Source of the DNA: Bradyrhizobium sp. SZCCHNS1050
Lineage (GTDB): Bacteria > Pseudomonadota > Alphaproteobacteria > Rhizobiales > Xanthobacteraceae
Assembly: GCF_032484785.1 (NCBI RefSeq)
Contig: NZ_JAUETR010000003.1
Span: forward strand, 124,001-188,000
Length of the DNA stretch: 64,000 nucleotides
Direction of reading: 5' to 3'
Shown here: piece after piece, positions 37,948-48,306 of the stretch
Layout of the letters: every line of letters begins with the position of its first letter
Position numbering within the stretch: the first letter of the stretch is position 1
The notes under the pieces: generated by a model
The model's input: only the letters and a program-made list of their open reading frames with translations
Databases searched by the model: none
Told to the model about the DNA's origin: nothing
Translations under genes and position numbers: made by a program

Positions 37948-38697
37948 ATGAAGATCGTTGTCGTCGGGGGCACAGGCCGGATCGGGACCAAGCTTGCCGG
38001 CTTGCTGCGCCGCAAGGGGCACGATGTCGTTCAGGCCTCCCCCCGCACGGGTGTCGACGCCGTCACCGGTGACGGGCTCGACTTCGCGCTGTCGGGCGCG
38101 GACGTTGTCGTCGATGTCGCCAATTCACCGTCGTTCGAGGACGGCGCGGTTCTGGAATTCTTCACGAGGTCCACCCGCAATGTCCTTGCGGCCGAAATCG
38201 CCGCGCGCTTACAGCACCACGTCGCACTGTCCATCGTCGGGACCGATCGCCTTCCGGATTGCGGTTACTTCCGCGGCAAGCTCGCCCAAGAGCGTCTGAT
38301 CCGGAATTCGGGGCGTCGTTACAGCATCCTCCGCGCCACACAGTTTTACGAATTTGCCGACGATATCGTCGCGACCTCCACGCATGGACAAGTCGCCCGG
38401 CTGTCGCCGGCGCTGTTTCAGCCGGTCGCCGCGGACGATGTCGCTGCCGCGCTGGCCGCCGTGACGCTGGCCCCGCCGATCGACGGCATCATCGAACTGG
38501 CCGGCCCGGAGCAGCTCAGCCTCGACGACTTCGGCCGCAGATACCTCGCCGCGATCAACGACCCGCGCAAGGTCGTCGCCGATATCCACGCCCGCTATTT
38601 CGGCGCGGAGCTGGACGACCGATCGCTCACGCCGGGCGACCATCCGCGCCTCGGCGTCATCCGCTTCGCCGATTGGCTTTCCTCCCTTCGCCAGTAA
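37948..38697 (+). CDS. NAD(P)-binding atypical short-chain oxidoreductase (NmrA-like)
   Basis: 249 residues. It opens with the Rossmann motif MKIVVVGGTGRIGTKLAGLL and resembles NmrA/SDR-a family proteins, which bind NAD(P) and act as reductases or redox sensors. The GRRYSILRATQFYEF region matches the family substrate pocket. A GAGGAAAA precedes the ATG. It is the first gene of a plus-strand set read away from the TPR regulator. Confidence 0.82.
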   Translation: MKIVVVGGTGRIGTKLAGLLRRKGHDVVQASPRTGVDAVTGDGLDFALSGADVVVDVANSPSFEDGAVLEFFTRSTRNVLAAEIAARLQHHVALSIVGTDRLPDCGYFRGKLAQERLIRNSGRRYSILRATQFYEFADDIVATSTHGQVARLSPALFQPVAADDVAAALAAVTLAPPIDGIIELAGPEQLSLDDFGRRYLAAINDPRKVVADIHARYFGAELDDRSLTPGDHPRLGVIRFADWLSSLRQ

Positions 38698-38750
38698 CGC
38701 AGCGCGGCCGGCGGAGCTCTCCGGCAACCGCCACGCCGTCCTCGTGCGAG

Positions 38751-39710
38751 ATGAACATGACCAAGGCCGTTCCACACGATCTTGAGGGAGAGGAGACGGC
38801 GGCAGCGCCCGAACCGCGCGAAGCCGTTCGCCCGTCGGCCAACCGCCCTCTCGCGGACGCCGAGATGGCCCGCGTGCTCGGCACCGAGCCATTTCGCATG
38901 GCACTGGACGCGACCGGCGGCGGGGTGACGCACTGGAAGCACGACCCGCTCCACGACGTCGTCGAGCCGATGACCCACCACGTCATCATGGCCTACAACG
39001 GCGTGGTTCAGCGCATGGAGCGGCGGTCGGGACGTTTCGTCTCGGCGGGCACGTTTCGTCCCGGCGTCGTGATCATCATTCCCGAGGGCGCGAGCTCGCG
39101 ATGGGACATCCCGAAGCCGGTCGATGTCGTGCAGCTCTATCTTCCGCACAGCACGCTGGTTCGTGTGGCCGACGAAGCCGAAACCAACAGGCCGGCCGAT
39201 CTCCTGGAACGGACCGCGCATCCCGACCCGATCACGTCCCGCCTGCTGCTGAGCGCGGCGGACGTCCTGGAAGGCAGCGAGGCCCTGGATTCGCTGTTCA
39301 GACAGCAACTCACCGACCTCCTCGCCACGCGTCTGCTGGCCGCGCACACCGGGGCGCCGACCGCGGTCCAGCCCATCGTCGGCGGTCTGGCGCCGAGAGT
39401 GCTGATGCGCGCCATCGAGCGGCTTCGCTCCGAGAGCGACGCGGACGTCTCGCTTGCGGCGCTCGCCGCGGACGCCGGCCTGTCGCGCTTCCATTTCTGC
39501 CGCGCCTTCAAGGAAAGCACCGGGCTCTCGCCGCACGCCTGGCTTCGCCAGCGCCGGCTCGAGCAGGCGATGCAGATGCTGCGCGACCCGGACGTGTCCG
39601 TCGTCACGGTCGCGGCCGCGCTCGGCTACGCCTCGCAGACCGCGTTTGCTGCTGCATTCAAGCGGCTGACCGGGGACACCCCTACCGATTGGCGCCGGCG
39701 GGCGCGTTAG
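38751..39710 (+). CDS. AraC-family transcriptional regulator
   Basis: 319 residues. The C-terminal 100 residues carry two helix-turn-helix motifs (SLAALAADAGLSRFHFCRAF and SVVTVAAALGYASQTAFAAA) ending in FKRLTGDTPTDWRR, typical of AraC/XylS. The N-terminal region is a cupin-like effector domain. Ligand unknown. Two ATGs at 38751 and 38757 are both possible. It may control its own set. Confidence 0.88.
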   Translation: MNMTKAVPHDLEGEETAAAPEPREAVRPSANRPLADAEMARVLGTEPFRMALDATGGGVTHWKHDPLHDVVEPMTHHVIMAYNGVVQRMERRSGRFVSAGTFRPGVVIIIPEGASSRWDIPKPVDVVQLYLPHSTLVRVADEAETNRPADLLERTAHPDPITSRLLLSAADVLEGSEALDSLFRQQLTDLLATRLLAAHTGAPTAVQPIVGGLAPRVLMRAIERLRSESDADVSLAALAADAGLSRFHFCRAFKESTGLSPHAWLRQRRLEQAMQMLRDPDVSVVTVAAALGYASQTAFAAAFKRLTGDTPTDWRRRAR

Positions 39711-39809
39711 CAGCAATTGCTCTTTAGTCGCCGCAACCGCGCTGGGGCACCAGCACACAGGGTTCGTTAGATCATCATCGTGTCCAAGCCCACCAATCGG
39801 AGATGACCA

Positions 39810-40799
39810 ATGCCCTTGAACAAGCCGCTCAATCGGATTGTGAACACCACGCGCCGGAAGATCCTCGCGACCTCGGTGATGTCCGCGGTCTCGCTCAGCG
39901 TCCGTTCCACGACCGCGATCGGCGAGGAGTCAAGAAGCTCGACCTTCGCCGCGCAAGCGGTGGATCCGACGGCGTTCGTAACGACCAAAGACGGCGTGAA
40001 GATCTTCTACAAGGACTGGGGGCCGAAATCGGGTCAGCCGATCGTCTTCCATCACGGCTGGCCGCTCTCGTCCGACGACTGGGACACTCAGATACTGCAT
40101 TTCGTCGGCAAGGGGTTTCGCGTGATCGCCCATGACCGCCGCGGTCACGGCCGTTCGAGCCAAGTCGGCGAAGGCCACGACATGGATCACTACGCGGCCG
40201 ATGCTGCCGCGGTCGTCGACCATCTGGACCTGCGAAATGCGGTCCATGTCGGACATTCCACCGGCGGCGGCGAAGCCGCCCGCTACGTCGCGCGTCACGG
40301 CCGCGGCCGTGTCGCGAAGCTCGTGCTGATCAGCGCCGTGCCGCCGCTGATGGTCAAGACGGAGAACAATCCCGGCGGCTTGCCGATCGCCGTTCTCGAC
40401 GATGTGCGCCGGCAGCTCGCCGCCGGCCGGGCGCAGTTCTATCTGGAATTCGCGAGCGGTCCGTTCTTTGGCTACAACCGCCCCGGTGCCACGGCGTCGC
40501 AGGCCGTGATCTGGAACTGGTGGCGTCAGGCCATGAGCGGCGGCGCCAAGGCGCATCTGGACGGCATCAAGGCGTTCTCCGAAACCGACTTCACCGAAGA
40601 CCTCAAGGCCATCGCGGTGCCGACCCTCGTCCTGCACGGCAGCGACGACCAGATCGTGCCCGTCGCGGACTCGGCGCCGCTTTCGGCGAAATTGCTGAAG
40701 AACAGCTCGCTGAAAATCTACGACGGCCTGCCGCACGGCATCTGTACCACCCATGCAGCGATCGTGAATGCCGACCTGTCGGCCTTCATCGCCGGCTGA
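39810..40799 (+). CDS. Exported alpha/beta hydrolase (non-heme chloroperoxidase-like)
   Basis: 329 residues. The N-terminus has a twin-arginine-like pair ([10 protein letters not shown]) and a hydrophobic stretch, so it is probably exported. The hydrolase fold shows the oxyanion region [13 protein letters not shown], the nucleophile elbow [17 protein letters not shown], Asp in [12 protein letters not shown] and the final His in LPHGICTTH. It may hydrolyse esters or act as a perhydrolase; the substrate cannot be told. GGAG lies close to the ATG. Confidence 0.85.
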   Translation: MPLNKPLNRIVNTTRRKILATSVMSAVSLSVRSTTAIGEESRSSTFAAQAVDPTAFVTTKDGVKIFYKDWGPKSGQPIVFHHGWPLSSDDWDTQILHFVGKGFRVIAHDRRGHGRSSQVGEGHDMDHYAADAAAVVDHLDLRNAVHVGHSTGGGEAARYVARHGRGRVAKLVLISAVPPLMVKTENNPGGLPIAVLDDVRRQLAAGRAQFYLEFASGPFFGYNRPGATASQAVIWNWWRQAMSGGAKAHLDGIKAFSETDFTEDLKAIAVPTLVLHGSDDQIVPVADSAPLSAKLLKNSSLKIYDGLPHGICTTHAAIVNADLSAFIAG

Positions 40800-40838
40800 T
40801 CCTCTGCATCGATCCAATCCAATCACAGGAGACACAAA

Positions 40839-42044
40839 ATGCGACTGGTCGTCATCGGTGCCGGCTTCGCCGGTATGTATGCGGCATTGTCCGCCGCCCG
40901 GCTGCGCGACATCCACGGCGTTTCGCCCGAGGCGCTGGAGATCGCGCTGATCGCCCCGGAGCCGACCTTGGTTGTCCGTCCGCGGCTCTACGAACCAAAC
41001 CCCGAAACGCTGACGGCGCCGCTGCTGGATGTGCTCAAGGCGATCGACGTGGTCTATGTGCAGGGCACCGCCGAGGCGATCGATGCTGCGGCGCGCGAAG
41101 TGAGCATAGCGGCACCCGGGGGCAGACGAACGCGGCTCGCCTACGATCGTCTGGTCGTGGCCACCGGCAGCCGGCTGTTTCGTCCGAGCATTCCCGGCCT
41201 TGCCGAGTACGGTTTCAGCGTCGACTCGCTGGACGACGCGGTGGCCCTCGACAGGCACCTGCACGGACTGGCCGGCCGGCCGGCCGGGAATGGCCGCGAC
41301 ACGGTCGTCGTCGCCGGCGGCGGGTTCACGGGCATCGAGGCAGCTACCGAGATGCCCGCGCGGCTCCGCGCCATTCTCGGCCCCGATGCGCGGCCGCGCG
41401 TCGTCATCGTCGAGCGCAATCCGGTCATCGCCCCCGACATGGGCGAAACCGCGCGTCCCGTCATCGAGAACGCATTGAAGCGGATCGGCGTGGAGACATG
41501 GCTGGGAGTCGGCGTTGCGTCGCTCGACCAGTCCGGCGTGACCTTGTCGGGTGGCGAGCGCATCGCAGCCGAGACCGTGATCTGGGCTGCCGGCATGCGT
41601 GCCGCGCCCCTGACCGCGCAGATTCCAGCCGAGCGCGACAGTTTCGGCCGGCTGCTGGTCGACCGCGACTTGCGCGTGCCGAGCGCGGCGGGCATCTTCG
41701 CGACCGGCGACGCTGCGCGTGCCGCCTGTGATGATGCCGGCAACTACGCGCTAATGTCGTGCCAGCACGCCACGCGGATGGGCGCTTTCGCCGGCAATAA
41801 CGCCGCCGCCGAACTGCTCGGCGTTCCGACCGCGCCTTATCACCAGGCGGCCTACGTCACCTGCCTCGATCTCGGCGAGGCCGGCGCTTTGTTTACACGC
41901 GGCTGGGATCGGACGATCGAGATGGTCGGCGACCAGGCGAAGAAGACCAAACGCGAGATCAACACCGCCTGGATCTACCCGCCGCTTGCCGAACGTGCCG
42001 CCGCGCTCGCCTCCGCCGATCCGGAACGCGTCACCGATCTCTGA
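40839..42044 (+). CDS. NDH-2-like FAD-dependent pyridine nucleotide oxidoreductase
   Basis: 401 residues. FAD-binding MRLVVIGAGFAGMYAALSAA at the N-terminus, a second Rossmann motif VVVAGGGFTGIEAATEM at about residue 157, and the FAD-contacting FATGDAARAA near residue 288 define the type II NADH dehydrogenase/disulfide-reductase-like fold. CAGGAG precedes the ATG. It follows the hydrolase by 39 bases. Confidence 0.88.
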   Translation: MRLVVIGAGFAGMYAALSAARLRDIHGVSPEALEIALIAPEPTLVVRPRLYEPNPETLTAPLLDVLKAIDVVYVQGTAEAIDAAAREVSIAAPGGRRTRLAYDRLVVATGSRLFRPSIPGLAEYGFSVDSLDDAVALDRHLHGLAGRPAGNGRDTVVVAGGGFTGIEAATEMPARLRAILGPDARPRVVIVERNPVIAPDMGETARPVIENALKRIGVETWLGVGVASLDQSGVTLSGGERIAAETVIWAAGMRAAPLTAQIPAERDSFGRLLVDRDLRVPSAAGIFATGDAARAACDDAGNYALMSCQHATRMGAFAGNNAAAELLGVPTAPYHQAAYVTCLDLGEAGALFTRGWDRTIEMVGDQAKKTKREINTAWIYPPLAERAAALASADPERVTDL

Positions 42045-42116
42045 CCGCCTCACCGAACGAGCCGGACGTCTTCAGGGATGAAACCAGCCTTCAATAACCT
42101 GCAACAGGAGACCAAC

Positions 42117-43034
42117 ATGAATCTGCAAAACACCTCACACCTCGTCACACCGAAGCCGGATGAACTGGTGCCGTCGCGCTATGCCCTGAAGGTCGGCGAG
42201 ATCGACGTGCTGGTGATCAGCGACGGGGTGCTCCCGCTGCCGACCACGATGCTCGGGCACAACGCTGCGCCGTCGGCGCGGGCCGCTTGGTTCAAGGACA
42301 TGTTCCTGCCGACCGACGCCTTCGATTGGGCCCTGAATGCCGTCGTCGTCCGGAGCGGCGGCAAGACCATCCTGATCGACGCAGGGCTCGGGTCGGATCC
42401 CGACCTGAACCTGCCGCGGGCCGGACAGCTGATCAAACGCCTCGACGCCGCCGGCATCGATCTCGCGTCCGTCACCGACGTCGTGCTGACCCATATGCAC
42501 ATGGATCACGTCGGCGGCCTGCTGGTCGAGGGCGTGAAAGACCGGCTGCGGCCGGACCTGCAGATCCATGTTGCGGCCGCCGAAGTCGAATTCTGGCGGG
42601 CGCCGGATTTCTCGCGAACGGCGATGCCGGAAGGCTTCCCGGACGCGCTGCGCGCAGCCGCGAAGCGCTTCGCGAGGGAGTACCACAACCAGATCCGGCA
42701 GTTCGACGAGGAGCACGAAGTCGCGCCGGGCGTCGTCGTCCGCCGCACCGGCGGTCACACCCCGGGACACAGCATCGTCCGCCTGACGTCCGGCGGCGAA
42801 GCGATGACCTTCGCGGGCGACGCCGTGTTCACGGTCGGCTTCGACCATCCCGACTGGCACAACGGCTTCGAGCACGACCCGGACGAGGCAACGCGCGTTC
42901 GCGAGGGATTGCTGCGGGACTTGGCGAAGACGGGCGAGCTACTGGTCGCCACCCATATGCCGTTCCCGTCCATCGGACGCGTCGGGCGCGAAGGTAACGT
43001 GTTTCGGTTCGTGCCGATCTACTGGGACTACTAA
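42117..43034 (+). CDS. Metallo-beta-lactamase-fold hydrolase
   Basis: 305 residues. The zinc motif LTHMHMDHVGGL (HxHxDH), the second His in GGHTPGHSIV, Asp in FAGDAVF and a final His in ATHMPFP fit the lactonase/glyoxalase branch of the superfamily. CAGGAG is placed well before the ATG at 42117; an ATG at 42078 is weaker. A quorum-quenching or ester-cleaving role is possible but unproven. Confidence 0.85.
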   Translation: MNLQNTSHLVTPKPDELVPSRYALKVGEIDVLVISDGVLPLPTTMLGHNAAPSARAAWFKDMFLPTDAFDWALNAVVVRSGGKTILIDAGLGSDPDLNLPRAGQLIKRLDAAGIDLASVTDVVLTHMHMDHVGGLLVEGVKDRLRPDLQIHVAAAEVEFWRAPDFSRTAMPEGFPDALRAAAKRFAREYHNQIRQFDEEHEVAPGVVVRRTGGHTPGHSIVRLTSGGEAMTFAGDAVFTVGFDHPDWHNGFEHDPDEATRVREGLLRDLAKTGELLVATHMPFPSIGRVGREGNVFRFVPIYWDY

Positions 43035-43057
43035 TCGTTCACCGGATTGAAGCCGGG

Positions 43058-43100
43058 CTGCGGCGCAGGACATCACCAACGGAGTGTGCCTGCGCCGCAG
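43058..43100 (+). terminator. Strong hairpin ending the SDR-MBL gene set
   Basis: CTGCGGCGCAGG and CCTGCGCCGCAG form a perfect 12-bp stem around a 19-base loop, 24 bases after the MBL stop. A short TTT follows on the plus strand. It is well placed as the operon terminator. Confidence 0.6.
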
Positions 43101-43761
43101 TTTGCAAGGCTGGTCAGCCGGCTTCGCCGATCGCGCTTAGGCGCGAGCTCTAACTGGTTCCGGTGATCCGGCAGCGGTCCTCCATGGGCTCACGGCTAGG
43201 TCTTCCCAATTTTGCGAACCGGTTCGCTAGGCTGCGATTGGTGCCATCCGGCACGTTGATCTCTCAGGTCTTTCTTCTTCTAGCAACACTGTGGGTGTCG
43301 GAGCAGTGCCATACTGCAATAAGTGAGCAACAGAACTTACGACCGCCGAATCTACGCCGCGGAGAGGCGCTTTTATCTTGCCGGAGTAATCGGGCGTCTC
43401 TCCGCCTTCTTCTTCGACATGATCGTCTCCTCTGCTTCATACTATACGGCTGCACCCGAGCGGTCGACAACATGACAATGGTCCGGCTTTCGTCGTGATC
43501 TTGCGGTGATGACATCTGGTGGTCCATGCAGGAGTCCGTGCTCAGCCCCGCTCGCCATGCGGGCGCACATGTCGTCGTCAGGATCGCGGGGCAACACAGG
43601 CACTCACGCGCGCTCGCAGCCTCGATCGGGCTGTCGTCGCCGGCAAGATAGCGTGCTCTCCACATCCGCTTCGATCCACCAAACGCCTTTCCGCCGATCA
43701 GCGGAAACTCAGCCATTCTTCTGTCGTCGAGCTGTCTGCCAGACGGCGCTCGCCAGAGCTC
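43101..43761. other. Gene-poor stretch before the IS110 gene
   Basis: No ORF with coding character was found. A 16-codon minus-strand ORF at 43373-43420 (MSKKKAERRPITPAR) has a very good ribosome site (AGAGGAGACGATC) and looks like the cut-off 5' end of an insertion-sequence gene. Confidence 0.4.
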
Positions 43762-44847
43762 TCACATTGCGGCGGCGAGCGCCGTCGGGTTGCTTAAATT
43801 CGGTTCAGCGGGGCTTTTATCTTCGGCTGCGAACCGGAACACAGATCCGTCGATCCACATGCGATGCATCACCACTGCCAGCTTGCGTGCAACGGCCACC
43901 ACCGCGCGCTTGTGGCCTCGCTTAGCTGCGACCCGGACACCCCAGGCCTTGATGCCGCACCATTGCTTGGAGCGCACCAGCATCGCGCTCGCCGCCTCGT
44001 AGAGCACGGTGCGCACCTCCCCGTCGCCGCACTTCGAAATGTGCCCTTCGATGTCGATGGATGTGCCCGTCTGGATACGCCTGGATGTCAGTCCGAAATG
44101 CGCGCCGACGGTCTTCGACTTGCTGAACCTGTGCGGATCATCGATGGCCGCCTTGAAGGTCAGTGCCGTCACCGGGCCGACGCCGGGAATGGCGCAAAAG
44201 CGTCGACAGAGTTCGTCCCGGCCGACCATCTGCACCAGCAGATCATGCAGCTTTTTGTACTCGGCCCACAGTGCTTCCCACGCTCTCAACACGCAGTCTG
44301 TCACGCCGGCGATAAGCCGGTCACAAGCCACCAACTCGTGCACTCGCGCTACAAATGTCGCGCGCTGGACCCGCGGTCCGACCATCAATCCGAAGACCTT
44401 CAGGGACTGTCTGATCTCGTTCTCTATGTCGAGCAATTTTCGCTTCAGCGTTCGCCGGTGTCCCAGCAGAAGCCGTATCTTGTGACTCTCCTGACTCTTG
44501 ACATGAACCGGTCGATACCAGCCCGCACGCACGAGGTGCGCCAATCCTCGCGCGTCATTTTTGTCAGTCTTGTTGCGCTGGGCTTCCAGCGCAGCCGCGG
44601 CCTGCCGCGTTTCCAACAGGACCATGGGCAGGCCAAGAGACACGAGCTCGCGGTGCAGCCACGGTGCTACACTTCCTGCTTCATGGCCGACCTTGTCGAG
44701 CCGTGGCAGGTACGGTGACAACGCTTCGAAGATGATCGCAGGATCGGTCGCCACGCTGGCTTCGAACACGACGGCGCCGTCACGGCTGTTCACAACGCAG
44801 ATTGCGGTCTTGGTGCTGGATGTGTCGAGTGCTGCTGAGAGTTTCAT
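43762..44847 (-). mobile_element. IS110-family transposase gene
   Basis: 361 residues. The N-terminal RuvC-like DEDD domain has the first Asp in ALDTSSTKTAICVV and the AxD motif in NKTDKNDARGLAHLV. The C-terminal Transposase_20 domain has the helix-hairpin-helix IPGVGPVTALTFKAAI and the SKCGDGEVRTVLYEAA block with the catalytic Ser. The length is normal and no frameshift is visible, so the gene may be active. IS110 elements have no terminal inverted repeats, so the element ends were not fixed. An ATG nine codons upstream is the other possible start. Confidence 0.9.
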
Positions 44848-45655
44848 CGGCGGACGTCCTCTTCGGCGAATCATTTTTGATTCCCCGCGATGCTGCGCCT
44901 TTGTTGCCGCGACTGTCTCATCTCGCACTCGCCCGATTACGCCGCCAGTCGAACCCGCTCTACGCTCGCTCCTCTCAAATCCAAGTCTGAACTGCGCTCA
45001 GACACCGTGCGGTGGCTACACGAGGAGTGAGTCTCAGGCAGCATCTCTGCTGCGGCTCTGGTCTGACCGTTGGCATACGGCCGCGGGGTCTTGGCGATCT
45101 ATCGACAGAAACCAGAGCGATCGAACTGCATCGGCGATGCAATTCGTCCGCAGATCCGAGATGGAAAGTCGGACGGCCCGCTAGCATCAGTTCAACACGG
45201 ACCGGTCCAGCATCGAGGAAAACTGGTGTTAAAGCCGCACGCAAATCGCCCACACGGATGGACCAGACTGAGTGTCGAGCGGCGGCAGCTCGGCAGCAAC
45301 GGCGCGCATCGTGGCCGTTAAGGGCAGGGCTGTAGCGTGCGACGTCGCGCAATTCGGCCGTTCCGCTCTGGCCTCGGACGTGCCACCTTTGCGGGACACC
45401 TGCGCGGAGGGCGGGGCTCGCGAGCCTTGATCCGCTTTCGCCAACCGTCGGGCAGAATCGTCCGCCATCCGGCACCGCTACGCCCAGGCCTCTCCGTATT
45501 CTCTCCACGGGGCGAGCAGAAGAGATGACCGATCCCGGTCCGGGCAGGCAGCTCCCCGTTCCGGCCACTGAGTTCTGCGTTATCGTTTTGGAGCAGCCGG
45601 CCTTTGGCGTGCCTCCGAACGCGCGGGGCCGAGACGCAAGGAGCAGCATCTGATC
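44848..45655. other. Gene-poor stretch upstream of the IS110 gene
   Basis: No convincing gene is seen on either strand. The 150-200 bases directly upstream of the transposase start would be the place of an IS110 left end and its bridge RNA. The remainder looks like non-coding or decayed DNA. Confidence 0.4.
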
Positions 45656-46702
45656 ATGACCGAGTCCGTTCCGCCCCATCCATTCGATGATATGGAGGCG
45701 CTGGCTTGGCTGCGCTCTCAGCCCGACGGACGCGTGACGGTCAGCGCCGCGGAGCTCGGACGTCAGTGGGGCTGGAACAGGATGCGGACCAGTCGTCGCC
45801 TGAAAGCCTGGGAGCACGCGGGCCTGATCAGTCGTAACGCTGAAGCGATCAATGTAACGGGGACCGCGACGTCGATCGTTACAGATGGTACTGCCGTCGC
45901 TACGGACGCCGCCGGCGTTACAGGGATGTCCGGAGCGGAGGAAGGCCGTCGTTCCCTGACACGCGTCAAGCTCGCTGCTTTGATTGTGGCTCTGGCGCTG
46001 GCTTGTGTATCGGCTGCCTTTTCTATCGACGGCCTGACCGCGATCTTCGCCGGGGCTTTCTGGCCTGTCATCATGATGGGCGCCGTGCTGGAGGCCGGAA
46101 AGCTCGTGGCGGCGGCCTGGCTGACGGAGCATTGGACGTCTGCGCCGTCCCTCTTGAGGTTCGTCCTCGTCCTGATGATTGGTGTGTTGATGGGCCTGAA
46201 CGCCATTGGCGTATTCGGCTTCCTCACCCGCGCTCACCTCGACCATATGGCATCCAGAGATCTCACCCTTGCCGACAGAACCGCAGACGTCGAGGCCCGC
46301 CTCGGGATGCAGAGCCGAGTGGTCACCGACATTGACCGGTGTATTGCCCAGATCGACGCGGCCGTCGACGAGGCGACGCGCCTTGGCAGGCCAGTCGGAG
46401 CGATGACGATTGTTGACCAGAGGCGTCGCGAACGTGCCGACATCGCTGCGGAACGGCAGCGTGAGTCCCAGGCTCTCGCCAATCTACAGATCGAAAAAGC
46501 CAAGATTGACGCGCAGCGCCGGCGCGCCGAGGCTGAGGTCGGACCGATACGCTATCTCGCCGAGCTGATTGGCATACCCGCCACGGACTTCGAGCGAGCG
46601 GTCCGGCTGCTCACGCTGGCGCTGGTTGCCGTCCTTGATCCGATGGCAGTGGCGCTGCTGCTCGCTGCCGGAGTTCACAGCAGGCGCGCTGGTTCATTCT
46701 GA
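45656..46702 (+). CDS. HTH, transmembrane and coiled-coil protein of unknown function
   Basis: 348 residues. Residues about 12-62 (MEALAWLRSQPDGRVTVSAA, WNRMRTSRRLKAWEHAGLIS) resemble a winged helix. A Thr/Ala-rich linker leads to four membrane helices at about 105-205 (AALIVALALACVSAAFSIDG, PVIMMGAVLEAGKLVAAAWL, LLRFVLVLMIGVLMGLNAIG). A charged coiled coil (about 205-295) and a final membrane helix near 310-335 follow. AAGGAG lies 13 bases before the ATG. I do not recognise the family; it looks like mobile-element cargo. Confidence 0.65.
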   Translation: MTESVPPHPFDDMEALAWLRSQPDGRVTVSAAELGRQWGWNRMRTSRRLKAWEHAGLISRNAEAINVTGTATSIVTDGTAVATDAAGVTGMSGAEEGRRSLTRVKLAALIVALALACVSAAFSIDGLTAIFAGAFWPVIMMGAVLEAGKLVAAAWLTEHWTSAPSLLRFVLVLMIGVLMGLNAIGVFGFLTRAHLDHMASRDLTLADRTADVEARLGMQSRVVTDIDRCIAQIDAAVDEATRLGRPVGAMTIVDQRRRERADIAAERQRESQALANLQIEKAKIDAQRRRAEAEVGPIRYLAELIGIPATDFERAVRLLTLALVAVLDPMAVALLLAAGVHSRRAGSF

Positions 46703-47604
46703 CTTTGCCGTTTCGTCTAAGCAAGCTCATTGCGCGATACGGGTCTGCCCCAAATCGGTGAGCAGCAAACCTGCGTACGCGCAGACTTCCAGCCGAAGGC
46801 CAGAAGAACAAAGCAAGGCCTTCTCACACCCTATGCACCTGTGGTGCTGACGCTTCGCGGGCCGCATGCGGCTATCTCATTGGGTGAAGCCAGCAATTCC
46901 GCTGAACACGTATTTACATAAGACATCCTGAGTGAATACAGCAGTCTTGCCGATTGATCGACAAATCGAATATCGTCAATAACTTGCCGGCGTTTGGGCG
47001 CGCATACGAATGGAATTGCCCGTCTCGTTCTCGATCGGTGGTGAGTTTGCGTCGGTTTAGGGGCCCCGAAAGCTGTCGGCTCTCGCGATCTGAATTGAAG
47101 TTCTCGCTTCCTGAGGGCTGCAGATTCATTGCGAGGCGCGCAGGGGCTCTGCCAGCCGGCAATCCCGTTGCGCGATCCTTCGGCCTCCGCAGGCCCAGGA
47201 AGCAACGTCCACGCGGCATAGGCGGCTCAATTCCGTCTGATATTTCTCAAGCTCAAGGGCCGATGACAGGCCGGGTCCGTTTGGACGCATCGATCCGCGC
47301 GTGGTTCGTGCGGCTGATACCGCCCGGCCGGATTGAACGATGCGCATCCTGGTCACGGGAGCCGAGGGCCCGACGACCCCCGCTGCCGCTTCGCATCATG
47401 GCGGTTATCATCAGGCGTTGCTGACACAACGGGGCGGTGTGAGCTTACGCAGGTTGTTCGCGAATGATGAGGTGTTCGCAGCAGCTTATTTAGAACGCAA
47501 CGGCAAAGCCGCATTGTCCTCGGTGAGATACGGACCGCGGTGGGGCCGGATGCGGCAAAGGTGGTTGGTGGCATGTGCTGCCATTCATCATGGGCAGTTC
47601 AGGC
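46703..47604. other. Gene-poor stretch between HTH-membrane protein and tetR
   Basis: About 900 bases with only short ORFs that lack coding character. One ORF at 47340 starts MRILVTGAEG, like an SDR/epimerase, but loses the family after ten residues. No promoter or repeat was established. Confidence 0.4.
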
Positions 47605-48288
47605 TCACTGTGGGCGCCGGCTCCAGACATGTCCCTTGCGCAATGTTTGTTTCGCATTGGTCACGACGGTCTCGGCCGCCACGATATCGATGCCCAGCAC
47701 CCGCAGGATGGCCTGGGCCGCCATTGCTGGAATCGAGTCGTCTCTTTTGACCAATGCTTCGCGCATCGAGGCGCTGACGATGGCCAACAGCATCGCATAC
47801 AGGGCCGGCGAATCGACCGTCTTAAAATAACCCTGGCGGATGCCGATGCCGACATCCTTGCGAATGCCCGCAAAGATCTGCTCACGAAATTCTCCGAGAT
47901 CGGAGAGTGCGTGGACGATCAGGCGCCCCCATATCGGATCCTGCAGACCGCGTTCGATGAACAGCATCGTTGCGAGCGCAACCCGCTCGGTGCCCTGCTC
48001 AATTCCAGAAATCGCCTCGTCGACCTCGCGGACCAATGCGGCCGCGACGGCGCCGGCAACGGCCTCGACCAGCTCCGTCTTGTTTCGGAAGTGATAATAG
48101 AAGCTTCCGTTGGAGAGCCCGGCCTGCTCGGCGACTTCCATGACGGACGTGCGTTCGATTCCTTTTTTGGCCATGACCGCGATAGCCGTGTCCAGGATCA
48201 ACGCTCGAGTCCGCAGGCGCTTGGTGTCGTCCTGACTTGCGTCCTGAAAGTGACGGCTCTTCTTCGTCCGGGGCGAGTACGTGCTCAT
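47605..48288 (-). CDS. TetR-family transcriptional regulator
   Basis: 227 residues. The N-terminal helix-turn-helix is plain (ILDTAIAVMAKKGIERTSVM, then VAEQAGLSNGSFYYHFRNKT). The C-terminal ligand domain is of the usual length. It is the last gene of the ALDH to TetR minus-strand set, 18 bases after the alcohol dehydrogenase, and probably represses that set. Confidence 0.9.
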   Translation of the reverse strand: MSTYSPRTKKSRHFQDASQDDTKRLRTRALILDTAIAVMAKKGIERTSVMEVAEQAGLSNGSFYYHFRNKTELVEAVAGAVAAALVREVDEAISGIEQGTERVALATMLFIERGLQDPIWGRLIVHALSDLGEFREQIFAGIRKDVGIGIRQGYFKTVDSPALYAMLLAIVSASMREALVKRDDSIPAMAAQAILRVLGIDIVAAETVVTNAKQTLRKGHVWSRRPQ

Positions 48289-48306
48289 GTCACGGCAATA
48301 GCACGG

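Noticed and set aside
47340..47750. ORF beginning MRILVTGAEG as an epimerase gene
   Set aside because: Only the first ten residues resemble the family; the rest is Pro/Arg-rich noise overlapping tetR on the other strand. At most a remnant.
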